Shown: positions 1 through 5,975 of the stretch, piece by piece
Position numbering within the stretch: position 1 is the first letter of the stretch
Layout of the letters: every line of letters begins with the position of its first letter
From: JBLHKS01 sp047620505
GTDB taxonomy: Bacteria; Verrucomicrobiota; Verrucomicrobiia; Verrucomicrobiales; DEV007
Reading direction: 5' to 3'
DNA length: 11,467 nucleotides
NCBI GenBank assembly: GCA_047620505.1
Contig: JBLHKS010000220.1
Span: 1 to 11,467, forward strand
Program-made: the position numbers and the translations under genes
Notes under the pieces: generated by a model
What the model was told of the DNA's origin: nothing
Database searches by the model: none
What the model saw: only the letters and a program-made list of their open reading frames with translations

Positions 1-397
1 CGTAGCTCGCAGCGCCTTCCACGTGGTATTTCGTGCGCTCCAGCGTGATCACCGTTTTCGCGTCCTTCGAGGTCAGCGTCGCGCCCGGCCAGACTAATTT
101 CGGCCAACCCTTGAGCGTGATTTTGCCGTTCTCGAGATCAATTTTTAACGACTCTGCCCGCACCGAAGCCGGAAATTTCGGCTCCTCCTTGTTCAGCGCC
201 GTCCCATCGACGTAAACTCGACCGCGAGCATCACCCGTTAGCGGATTGATCTCGTCAGCATAAATAATCGCGCCGAAAAAAGCGAGGTGCTGCCGAGTTG
301 GATCATCGATCGCCTTCTCTTTTTCATCCTCAGCAGCTGCTGGCAGAATCGCGAGAAAAAGGCAAGTGAGCAGAGTTCGCATCCCGCACTTTGCCAT
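1..397 (-). CDS. Secreted protein of unknown function, N-terminal part (possibly LptA/OstA-like)
   Basis: Partial gene: 132 residues are visible and the reading frame continues off the left edge. The N-terminus (MAKCGMRTLLTCLFLAILPAAAEDE) is a typical Sec signal peptide: a basic start, a hydrophobic core and a small-residue AAA cleavage region near residue 22. The mature part has short alternating strand-like stretches and Gly turns; around residues 76-132 there is a pattern of the type 'L.IDLENGKITLKG.P.L..PGATLTS', faintly like the beta-jellyroll repeats of LptA/OstA periplasmic LPS-transport proteins. That similarity is my impression, not a demonstrated match. The ATG overlaps the rlmN stop codon (TGATG), implying translational coupling and co-transcription with rlmN. 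A second possible start is Met6 (position 382). Seen: signal peptide, overlap and open frame. Inferred: periplasmic or outer-membrane location. Confidence 0.7.
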   Translation of the reverse strand, partial: MAKCGMRTLLTCLFLAILPAAAEDEKEKAIDDPTRQHLAFFGAIIYADEINPLTGDARGRVYVDGTALNKEEPKFPASVRAESLKIDLENGKITLKGWPKLVWPGATLTSKDAKTVITLERTKYHVEGAASY

Positions 398-1476
398 CAC
401 GCGACCGCATCCGCAATCTCGCCGCCCAGCTCTTCTTTCAAACGCAGCTGCCCGCACGCCGCATCGATGTCGTGCCCCTTTTCGCGGCGCAAAGTCACCA
501 TCACGCCGGCCTTTTTTACGATCGCGGCAAACTGATCCTGACGCTCCTCGCTTGGACGCTGCCATTCCAGACCATCGACCGTGTTGTAGGGAATCAAATT
601 CACCTTCGCGCGCATCGAACTCGCACGACGCGCCAGCAACTCGGCCTGCCCAAGATCATCGTTCACCCCTTCGATCAAAATGTACTCGAACGTGATTTTC
701 TGCTTCTTGCGTTCCGTAAAATATCGCAGCGAATCGAAAAGCTCATCCAGCGGATACCGCTTGTTAACCGGCATGATCCGCTCACGCACCTCGTCGCTCG
801 CGCCGTGCAGGCTGATCGCTAACCGGATCTGCAACGGATGATCCGCGAACTTACGGATCTGCGGCGCCAGCCCGCTCGTCGACACCGTCATCTTCCGCGC
901 GCCGATTCCAACGCCCCAATGCGAATTCAGAATCTCGATCGACTTCATCAAATTCGGGTAATTCGCCAACGGCTCGCCCATGCCCATGAAAACGATGTTG
1001 TCCACGCGGCGACCGCTGATTTCTTCGGCTTGAAGGACCTGCTCAACTATCTCAGCCGCGCTGAGGTTGCGCGCAAACCCGGCTAACCCGCTCGCGCAGA
1101 ATTTACAATCGAACGCGCAGCCGACCTGGCTCGAAACGCAGAGCGTGCGTCGATCTGAAGTCTCGCTGTAAAGCGATGGATTCGCCGGAATCAGGACCGA
1201 CTCGACGTAGCGGCCGTCGTGAAGTCGAAAGAGGAATTTCTGCGTCGTGTCCGCTGACCCTTGTGTGGTTTTCAGGGTCATCGAACGCATCTGAAATTCA
1301 GCCGCGAGTTTCTCCCGAAGCTCAGCGCTCAGATTCGTCATTTCGTCGAAACTCGACGCGCGTTTCGCGAAAACCCACTCCAGCAGCTGCTTGGCTCGGA
1401 ATTTCTTTTCGCCCCACTTTTCGAAACGAGTTTCGAGATCGGTTAGGGTCAACCCAGTGATCGTTTCTTCAGGCAT
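397..1476 (-). CDS. rlmN: 23S rRNA A2503 / tRNA A37 C2-methyltransferase RlmN (radical SAM)
   Basis: RlmN is a cytoplasmic radical-SAM enzyme that methylates C2 of A2503 in 23S rRNA, and A37 of some tRNAs, using a [4Fe-4S] cluster and a methyl-cysteine intermediate. The 359-residue product has the family's normal length. The cluster motif CxxxCxxC is C120/C124/C127 within 'SSQVGCAFDCKFCASG'; the SAM-contacting GEP motif is in 'FMGMGEPL' (residues 163-170); the family's mechanistic C-terminal cysteine is C341 in 'DIDAACGQL'. An N-terminal RlmN-type helical domain (residues 10-60) precedes the radical-SAM barrel. The start ATG overlaps the stop of the upstream membrane-protein gene (TAATG), and its own TGA overlaps the next ATG (TGATG), so it is the middle gene of a tightly coupled trio. 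No key residue is missing. The alternative, the resistance methyltransferase Cfr, is unlikely because sequence and context are housekeeping-like. Confidence 0.96.
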   Translation of the reverse strand: MPEETITGLTLTDLETRFEKWGEKKFRAKQLLEWVFAKRASSFDEMTNLSAELREKLAAEFQMRSMTLKTTQGSADTTQKFLFRLHDGRYVESVLIPANPSLYSETSDRRTLCVSSQVGCAFDCKFCASGLAGFARNLSAAEIVEQVLQAEEISGRRVDNIVFMGMGEPLANYPNLMKSIEILNSHWGVGIGARKMTVSTSGLAPQIRKFADHPLQIRLAISLHGASDEVRERIMPVNKRYPLDELFDSLRYFTERKKQKITFEYILIEGVNDDLGQAELLARRASSMRAKVNLIPYNTVDGLEWQRPSEERQDQFAAIVKKAGVMVTLRREKGHDIDAACGQLRLKEELGGEIADAVA

Positions 1477-2261
1477 TAGATCTTCGGATTTCGCGCAGGG
1501 TGCAGCGCGGCTGCGATGATCGTGAGAATGCTCAAACTGATCACAACTAGACCAGCAGTTGACAGCAAATTCAGTACATTTGAAATCGTCTCGCCGAGTT
1601 GGGCCGCATTATTGAAACCGGGTCTCGTGCCATTGCCAAAACCCGAGATCGAGTCTTCCAATTCATAGATCGACATCCCTGCGGTAGCGAACAATCCTAG
1701 AACCACAATCCACCCAATGGATTCAAGGATTCGCAACCCGCGAGCAAAAGACATTCGACCACCCGAGGCAGAAGAAGAATTTGGACTGAATAACAACGCA
1801 ACGAACGCGGTAATGAGGCCGATCGCTAACGCCGAGAGTCCTAAAAGCAACTTTGGCGCAGGTTGCTGAACAGTCCTCAGCGAATGATCGAAGCCGTTCT
1901 CGCCGGTGGTACCGATTGTAGAATACCCCTCCCGGACGTCGCCAATCGTAGAACAGAGCAGAACGGCACCGACAAACAGGCAAATCCCACGAGTGATCAG
2001 CATGATTCTTCCTGTTTTGCTCAAATGCCGCCTCCCCAGTGCCAACGCGCTCACAACTGTGACTGTCGTCAGAAACAAGAGGCCGCAGAAGAACAGGAAA
2101 AAGTCAGCGCGGAATCCAATTTCCACAAGCTCAGGTCCGTCGGTAGGCATCGTCGTCGCCACAATGTGAGCGAACCAGATCAGTACTTTTCCCTTAAATG
2201 CGACGGCAATTCCTGCCAGAGCGGCAATCATCAACAGAACTAAAACTGCGATCCTTTTCAT
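1476..2261 (-). CDS. Six-helix integral membrane protein of unknown function
   Basis: I do not recognise the family. The 261-residue product has six likely transmembrane segments, at about residues 4-22, 53-75, 86-106, 138-158, 180-199 and 227-252. Loops carry Ser/Gly/Asn-rich stretches (for example residues 159-170 and 203-220), and the short C-terminal tail is basic. I chose the ATG at 2261 rather than an upstream start at 2324. The upstream version would run into the preceding lyase gene and add a basic, non-membrane leader, while 2261 has a GGAG Shine-Dalgarno sequence about 9 nt upstream and opens directly with a signal-anchor-like helix. It lies 28 nt after the DHDPS-family gene and overlaps rlmN by TAATG, so it belongs to the same transcription unit. 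Context gives no strong functional clue; a transporter or envelope role is possible but not shown. Confidence 0.8.
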   Translation of the reverse strand: MKRIAVLVLLMIAALAGIAVAFKGKVLIWFAHIVATTMPTDGPELVEIGFRADFFLFFCGLLFLTTVTVVSALALGRRHLSKTGRIMLITRGICLFVGAVLLCSTIGDVREGYSTIGTTGENGFDHSLRTVQQPAPKLLLGLSALAIGLITAFVALLFSPNSSSASGGRMSFARGLRILESIGWIVVLGLFATAGMSIYELEDSISGFGNGTRPGFNNAAQLGETISNVLNLLSTAGLVVISLSILTIIAAALHPARNPKI

Positions 2262-2272
2262 ATAGAAAGTCT

Positions 2273-2288
2273 CCGGCCAAAATGCCGG
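2273..2288 (-). promoter_or_regulatory. Small stem-loop next to the membrane-protein RBS
   Basis: In the 28-nt gap between the lyase stop and the membrane-protein ATG, CCGGC (2273-2277) pairs with GCCGG (2284-2288) across a 6-nt loop. On the transcript the 3' arm runs into the GGAG ribosome binding site, so the hairpin could partly mask it. The stem is only 5 bp and there is no U-tract, so it is not a terminator. A regulatory role is speculative. Confidence 0.25.
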
Positions 2289-2289
2289 T

Positions 2290-3201
2290 CTAATTTTCCG
2301 CGAACAACGTCTGCGCTGCTTCACGAACTCGGCTGCGGTGTTCCTCTTCGACGCCGCTCAGCAGCGGCAGCAACGGCCCGGTCTTCGCGATTCCTGCGAA
2401 TTCGACCGCCTCGTGCAGAACGCGGATCGGGTTGATCTCGTTTCGCAGGTCTTCGAGTTTCTTGAAAATCCCGCGCAGCTCCTCGGCCTTCACAAAATCC
2501 CCGGCCTTGATCGCCTTCAGCATTTGCTGCGAGAGCCGCGGTGCCACGCAAACGCAGCCCGCCGTGAACCCGACAACGCCGAAATCGCGCAAGTGAACGA
2601 TCGCCGGCTGCTCGCCGATCCCGCTGATGATCATGTTCGGATCGACGCTCTCGACCAGATCGCGAAGAAACGGATCAACGCTCGGATTGTCGCGCACCAC
2701 CGCGTATTTGATCCAGGAAACGATCCCGTCATCGACGAGTTTCTTCGTCCCCTCGACCGAAATGAAGCCGTCATTCTTGATGTAAACCACGACCTTTTTC
2801 CCATAAGCCTCGGCAAATTTGCGAATCCCGGTCACGACGCCGTCGTCCGTCGTCAAGCCGACCTGCGGAAGAAGCATCGCCGTCGGAAAATCGAAATCGC
2901 GGAGAATTTCCGCCTGATCCATCGCCACGCCCCACGACGGCCCGACGGCTGGAATAGTCGTCGTGTCAGGGCCGGAAATTTCGGCCAGCATCGTCAACAG
3001 GCTGGCGAATTCGCTCGGACGGACGTGGTAGAAATTCGCATTCCCGCCGTAAAGCATCGTCGTCACGCCACCGGACTCGATGTGGCGGAAAATCTTTTCG
3101 TTCTCTTCGCGGTTCAGCGAGAAATCGGCGTTGCGCGCCAGCGGCGGAACGGCGATGACAGAGCCGGCCAGCAAATCCGGAGTGATCGGGGTTGTGTTCA
3201 T
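2290..3201 (-). CDS. Dihydrodipicolinate synthase/N-acetylneuraminate lyase-family protein, probable 2-keto acid lyase or dehydratase
   Basis: A 303-residue member of the class I (Schiff-base) DHDPS/NAL TIM-barrel family, which condenses, cleaves or dehydrates 2-keto acids in the cytoplasm. The candidate Schiff-base lysine is K165 in 'SWIKYAVVR', and the conserved tyrosine on the preceding barrel strand is Y140 in 'VVVYIKNDG'. The usual GTTGE substrate loop of true DapA is replaced by 'YGGNAN' (51-56), so this is probably not lysine-pathway DapA. Other regions shared with the uncharacterised 'dihydrodipicolinate synthase family' subgroup are 'SGIGEQPAIVHLRDFG' and 'AGCVCVAPRLS' (residues 193-224). 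A sugar-acid dehydratase lies upstream on the same strand, which fits a 2-keto-3-deoxy sugar-acid aldolase or dehydratase, but the substrate is inferred. The start ATG at 3201 has an A-rich leader and no clear Shine-Dalgarno sequence. The membrane-protein gene follows after 28 nt. Confidence 0.87.
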   Translation of the reverse strand: MNTTPITPDLLAGSVIAVPPLARNADFSLNREENEKIFRHIESGGVTTMLYGGNANFYHVRPSEFASLLTMLAEISGPDTTTIPAVGPSWGVAMDQAEILRDFDFPTAMLLPQVGLTTDDGVVTGIRKFAEAYGKKVVVYIKNDGFISVEGTKKLVDDGIVSWIKYAVVRDNPSVDPFLRDLVESVDPNMIISGIGEQPAIVHLRDFGVVGFTAGCVCVAPRLSQQMLKAIKAGDFVKAEELRGIFKKLEDLRNEINPIRVLHEAVEFAGIAKTGPLLPLLSGVEEEHRSRVREAAQTLFAEN

Positions 3202-3214
3202 TTTGTCTTGAAAT

Positions 3215-3266
3215 CGGAAGGCGCAACCTTGGAGTGCCTCTATCGGATCGTCAGCAAAAAAATTGC
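3215..3266 (-). repeat. Diverged copy of the dehydratase 3'-end segment
   Basis: This 52-bp stretch, just upstream of the DHDPS-family gene, aligns without gaps to 3644-3695 inside the dehydratase gene, with 40 of 52 identical bases by eye. Read on the minus strand it encodes FADDPIEALQGCAFRF, against FADEITQAHQGCDFRF in the dehydratase (10 of 16 identical). Stop codons lie directly upstream in this frame, so it is not itself a gene. It may be a remnant of a duplicated dehydratase tail or a short dispersed repeat. Confidence 0.5.
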
Positions 3267-3321
3267 GATTGCTACACCGGAGAAATCACTACGCCGCTCT
3301 GAAGCAATCGCCGATTTGGCC

Positions 3322-3385
3322 GGAGATCGGATGTCCACATCCGTAGTGAAGCGTCCCCCAAAACGGATGTGGACATCCGGTCTCC
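3322..3385. repeat. REP-like long inverted repeat (palindromic arms)
   Basis: Two 22-bp arms (3322-3343 and 3364-3385) are inverted copies differing at one position, separated by a 20-nt spacer. Each arm contains a nearly self-complementary core, CGGATGTCCACATCCG (3328-3343) and its complement CGGATGTGGACATCCG (3364-3379), so either two small hairpins or one large hairpin can form. It lies in the 396-bp interval between the dehydratase and lyase genes. The organisation matches REP/BIME-type intergenic palindromes that are moved in trans by Y1 (TnpA-REP) transposases, but no such transposase is in the window. No T-run follows on either strand, so a classical terminator is unlikely. Confidence 0.8.
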
Positions 3386-3406
3386 AAGGCGAATTATTTG
3401 ACGAAG

Positions 3407-3604
3407 ATGAAGACGATTGACCTCCCCGAAAAAAAGTTCACGAACGAAGTCCTGGCCGAAATTCGACGAATCAAGGAAGAGATCGCGGCCGAACACGGCA
3501 ACGATGTTCGATCGCTTGGCCGAGATTTGCAGCGTCGGCAGAAGGACCACGCTCGCCTCGTGTCGCCTGCGACGAATGACGTGGACGTCGATGCTCCTCA
3601 ATAA
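3407..3604 (+). CDS. Small charged protein of unknown function
   Basis: A 65-residue, highly charged, mostly helical product beginning MKTIDLPEKKFTNEVLAEIR and continuing with Lys/Glu/Arg-rich helix ('RIKEEIAAEHGNDVRSLGRDLQRRQ'). The pattern 'EI..IKEEIAAEH..DV..L...LQ' resembles short conserved hypothetical proteins of about 60-80 residues that I recall from Verrucomicrobiota and cyanobacteria, which supports a real gene; no function can be assigned. A TTG at 3398 in the same frame has AAGG 8 nt upstream and is an alternative start adding three residues. The gene faces the dehydratase and its stop overlaps that gene's stop region by 7 nt. The REP-like palindrome ends 21 nt upstream. Some proteins of this kind act as antitoxins, but no toxin gene is adjacent, so I do not claim that. 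Confidence 0.6.
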   Translation: MKTIDLPEKKFTNEVLAEIRRIKEEIAAEHGNDVRSLGRDLQRRQKDHARLVSPATNDVDVDAPQ

Positions 3605-5316
3605 ATCGGCGGCTCCTTGCCAACCGTCTTCCCGTGCAGAAAACGGAAGTCGCAACCTTGGTGCGCCTGAGTGATTTCGTCAGCAAAAAGTTTGCCGAAT
3701 CCCCGCTCGGGAGTGGTTGCCGGCGGCGTCCAGGATTCGCGGCGCGCCAGCAGCTGCTCGTCGCTCACGTCCAGATGAATCCGGCGGGCTTCGACGTCGA
3801 GCTCGATGAAATCGCCGGTCTCGACCAACGCAAGTGGACCACCGATGGCTGACTCGGGCGAAACGTGAAGCACGCAGGCGCCGTAGCTCGTGCCGCTCAT
3901 CCGCGCGTCGGAAATCCGGATCATGTCGCGCACTCCGGCTTCGAGAAGCTTCTTAGGAATCGGAAGCATGCCCCATTCCGGAAAACCCGCGCCAAGCGGC
4001 CCTGCGTTCTTGAGAACGATGATCGAATCAGCCGTCACGTCGAGATCCGGCTCGTCGATCCGAGCTTTCAGGTCAGGGTAGTCTTCAAACACGAGAGCGG
4101 GCCCACGATGCTTGAGCAAATGCGGTTCGGCAGCGGTCGGTTTGATCACGCAGCCGTCGGGCGCGAGGTTTCCGCGAAGAACGAACGTTCCGCCAGCCTT
4201 CGCAATTGGCTTGTCGATCGGTGGGATCACGGCTTCGTTGTAGACCTCGGCACCCTCGATGTTTTCGCCAAGCGACTTGCCGGTCACGGTGAGGCAATCG
4301 AGGTCTAACAAATCCCGAATACGGCCCAGCAAAGCCCGTAAACCACCGGCGTCGTAAAAATCCTCCATCAGAAATTCGCCGCTCGGCCGAATGTTCGCGA
4401 CGCACGGGATTTCATGCGAAAGTTCGTCGAATCGATCAATGCTAAGCTCGACTCCAGCGCGTCCGGCCATCGCAATCAGATGAATGATCGCGTTCGTCGA
4501 CCCACCGATCGCCATGTCGGCTTTGATCGCGTTGTCGAACGCAGCCGCCGTCGCGATTTTCGACGGTGCTAGGTCTTCCCAAACCATCTCGACTGCTCTC
4601 CGCCCGCAACGCGTCGCCATCGCCGCGTGCTCCGAATGCACCGCCGGAATCGAGGTCGAACCCGGCAAGCAGAACCCTAACGTTTCCGCTATCGCGCCCA
4701 TCGTCGACGCTGTCCCCATCGTCATGCAGTGACCCGGCGAACGCGCGATCCCGTCCTCGAGCTCGCGCCACGAATCGCCGCAAAGATTGCCCGCGCAACG
4801 CTCCGCCCAGTACTTCCAGACGTCGCTGCCACTGCCTAACGTGTTTCCGCGCCACGAACCCTTCAGCATCGGACCACACGGGAGAAAAAGGCTCGGTAGA
4901 TCCGCGCTGAACGCCCCCATCAAGAGCGCCGGCACCGTTTTGTCGCAGCCGCCCATCAACACCGCGCCATCGAGAGGGTAACACCGAAGCGTTTCCTCGA
5001 CCTCCATCGCGACGAGGTTTCGATAAACCATCGAAGTCGGCTTCATGTAGGTTTCGCTCAACGTCATGACCGGGATCTCGACTGGAAACCCGCCCGCCTG
5101 CCAGACACCGCGTTTCACCTCTTGGGCGCGATCGCGAAGGTGCATGTGGCAGGGTTGAAGGTCGCTCCAAGTGTTGAGAATCCCGATGACCGGCTTGCCC
5201 TGATAATCCTCGCGCGAATAGCCCTGCTGCTTCAACCGCGAGCGATGCCCGAACGAGCGGAGGTCGTCGGGGCCGAACCAGCGGAAACTACGGAGATCTT
5301 CAGGCGATTTGGGCAT
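3598..5316 (-). CDS. IlvD/Edd-family sugar-acid dehydratase (L-arabonate/aldonate dehydratase-like)
   Basis: A 572-residue Fe-S dehydratase of the IlvD/Edd superfamily, which removes water from a 2,3-dihydroxy acid to give a 2-keto-3-deoxy acid in the cytoplasm. The three cluster cysteines of the family are visible: C56 ('SDLQPCHMH'), C124 ('GGCDKT') and C197 ('PGHCMTMGTAS'). The C-terminal 'ISDARMSGTSYGA' block (468-480) carries the catalytic serine position, S474. From memory the overall sequence is much closer to bacterial L-arabonate dehydratases ('PVIGILNTWSDL.PC', 'GGFP.E.PV', 'AIGGSTNAIIHL', 'VLRGNLAP.G.V.KP') than to branched-chain dihydroxy-acid dehydratase or Edd. The substrate (arabonate, xylonate, fuconate, galactonate or other) cannot be told from sequence. 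A DHDPS-family lyase lies downstream on the same strand, as in non-phosphorylative pentonate pathways. The start ATG at 5316 has no clear Shine-Dalgarno sequence; 89 bp separates it from the divergent Uma2 gene. Confidence 0.9.
   Translation of the reverse strand: MPKSPEDLRSFRWFGPDDLRSFGHRSRLKQQGYSREDYQGKPVIGILNTWSDLQPCHMHLRDRAQEVKRGVWQAGGFPVEIPVMTLSETYMKPTSMVYRNLVAMEVEETLRCYPLDGAVLMGGCDKTVPALLMGAFSADLPSLFLPCGPMLKGSWRGNTLGSGSDVWKYWAERCAGNLCGDSWRELEDGIARSPGHCMTMGTASTMGAIAETLGFCLPGSTSIPAVHSEHAAMATRCGRRAVEMVWEDLAPSKIATAAAFDNAIKADMAIGGSTNAIIHLIAMAGRAGVELSIDRFDELSHEIPCVANIRPSGEFLMEDFYDAGGLRALLGRIRDLLDLDCLTVTGKSLGENIEGAEVYNEAVIPPIDKPIAKAGGTFVLRGNLAPDGCVIKPTAAEPHLLKHRGPALVFEDYPDLKARIDEPDLDVTADSIIVLKNAGPLGAGFPEWGMLPIPKKLLEAGVRDMIRISDARMSGTSYGACVLHVSPESAIGGPLALVETGDFIELDVEARRIHLDVSDEQLLARRESWTPPATTPERGFGKLFADEITQAHQGCDFRFLHGKTVGKEPPIY
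3644..3695 (-). repeat. Partner of the 52-bp imperfect duplication (inside the dehydratase gene)
   Basis: This segment encodes residues 541-557 or so of the dehydratase (FADEITQAHQGCDFRF). It matches 3215-3266 on the same strand, with 12 mismatches in 52 and no gaps. The best-kept blocks are CGCAACCTTGG and TCGTCAGCAAAAA (plus-strand sense). The two copies bracket the interval holding the palindromic repeat and the small plus-strand gene. Confidence 0.5.
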
Positions 5317-5405
5317 GGCTTTGCGAAGTCCGGATTGTGCACGGGAATCGCCCGAATGCGAGCAGGAACCTTGGCAGCTGCTGAAAGTTGGTCTAAGTTT
5401 TCGCC

Positions 5406-5975
5406 ATGACCGCGCAGCTGGCTCCAGCCCCCTTCATTTCGCTCGAAGAATATTTTGCAGGCGAAGATCTTACCGATGAACGCCACGAATATTCGAACGG
5501 ACAGGTTGTTAAGATGGGCGGTGCCAGCGACGAACACGAATTGGTTGTCGGCGAGATCTTCGCAGCCATTCATGCTCACCTCAAAGGCAAGCCCTGTAAC
5601 GTCACGCCGAGTAACCTCAAGCTGAAGCTCGAACTGAACCACGCCGATCTGGTTTACTACCCGGATGCGATGGTCTGGTGCGATCCGGCCGACAACGAGC
5701 GGCTCTTCAAGACTTCGCCCCGGGTGATCGTTGAAGTGATGAGCGACTATAAAAAGGACCATGTCGAAAAGCTCTTCGCTTATCAGCAGGTCGCGTCGCT
5801 CGAGGACTACCTCATCATTGATCAGAATTTTGACGAGCCGCAGGCTTGGATCTATCGCCGGGCAACGAACTGGGATCAGGAACGGATCGAGCCCGGCGGC
5901 GTGATCACTTTGCCGTCGATCGAATTCTCAATCCCGTTGGATGAGCTCTACGCGGACCGTCCCGCTCGAGCCTAA
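5406..5975 (+). CDS. Uma2-family putative restriction endonuclease (DUF820)
   Basis: A 189-residue member of the Uma2/DUF820 family, within the PD-(D/E)XK nuclease superfamily; such genes are abundant in cyanobacteria and also found in Verrucomicrobiota, mostly without known targets. Visible landmarks: E26/E29 in 'DERHEYSNGQVV', the acidic 'YYPDAMVW' motif (D87), 'PRVIVEVMSDY' with E110 after a hydrophobic strand, and 'KLFAYQQVASLEDYLIIDQ' (122-140) corresponding to the family's 'K...Y...GV.EYWLVD' block. The length is normal and the active-site pattern looks intact, so it may be catalytically competent. It has its own divergent upstream region (5317-5405) and overlaps the convergent oxidoreductase gene by 4 nt at the stop codons. 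No methylase, toxin or transposase neighbour is present, so it is a solitary copy. The start ATG lacks a Shine-Dalgarno sequence. Confidence 0.88.
   Translation: MTAQLAPAPFISLEEYFAGEDLTDERHEYSNGQVVKMGGASDEHELVVGEIFAAIHAHLKGKPCNVTPSNLKLKLELNHADLVYYPDAMVWCDPADNERLFKTSPRVIVEVMSDYKKDHVEKLFAYQQVASLEDYLIIDQNFDEPQAWIYRRATNWDQERIEPGGVITLPSIEFSIPLDELYADRPARA

Noticed and set aside
2338..3420. 360-residue plus-strand frame antisense to the DHDPS-family gene
   Set aside because: Antisense shadow with low-complexity Arg/Asp-rich sequence; the minus strand encodes a clear enzyme.
3202..3604. Toxin-antitoxin locus around the small charged gene
   Set aside because: The small protein resembles some antitoxin-like hypotheticals, but no toxin-sized partner frame lies next to it on either strand.
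3272..3655. 127-residue minus-strand frame between the dehydratase and lyase genes
   Set aside because: It overlaps the small plus-strand gene, the dehydratase 3' end and the palindrome. Its 'DRMSTSV...RMWTS' stretch is just translation of the inverted repeat.
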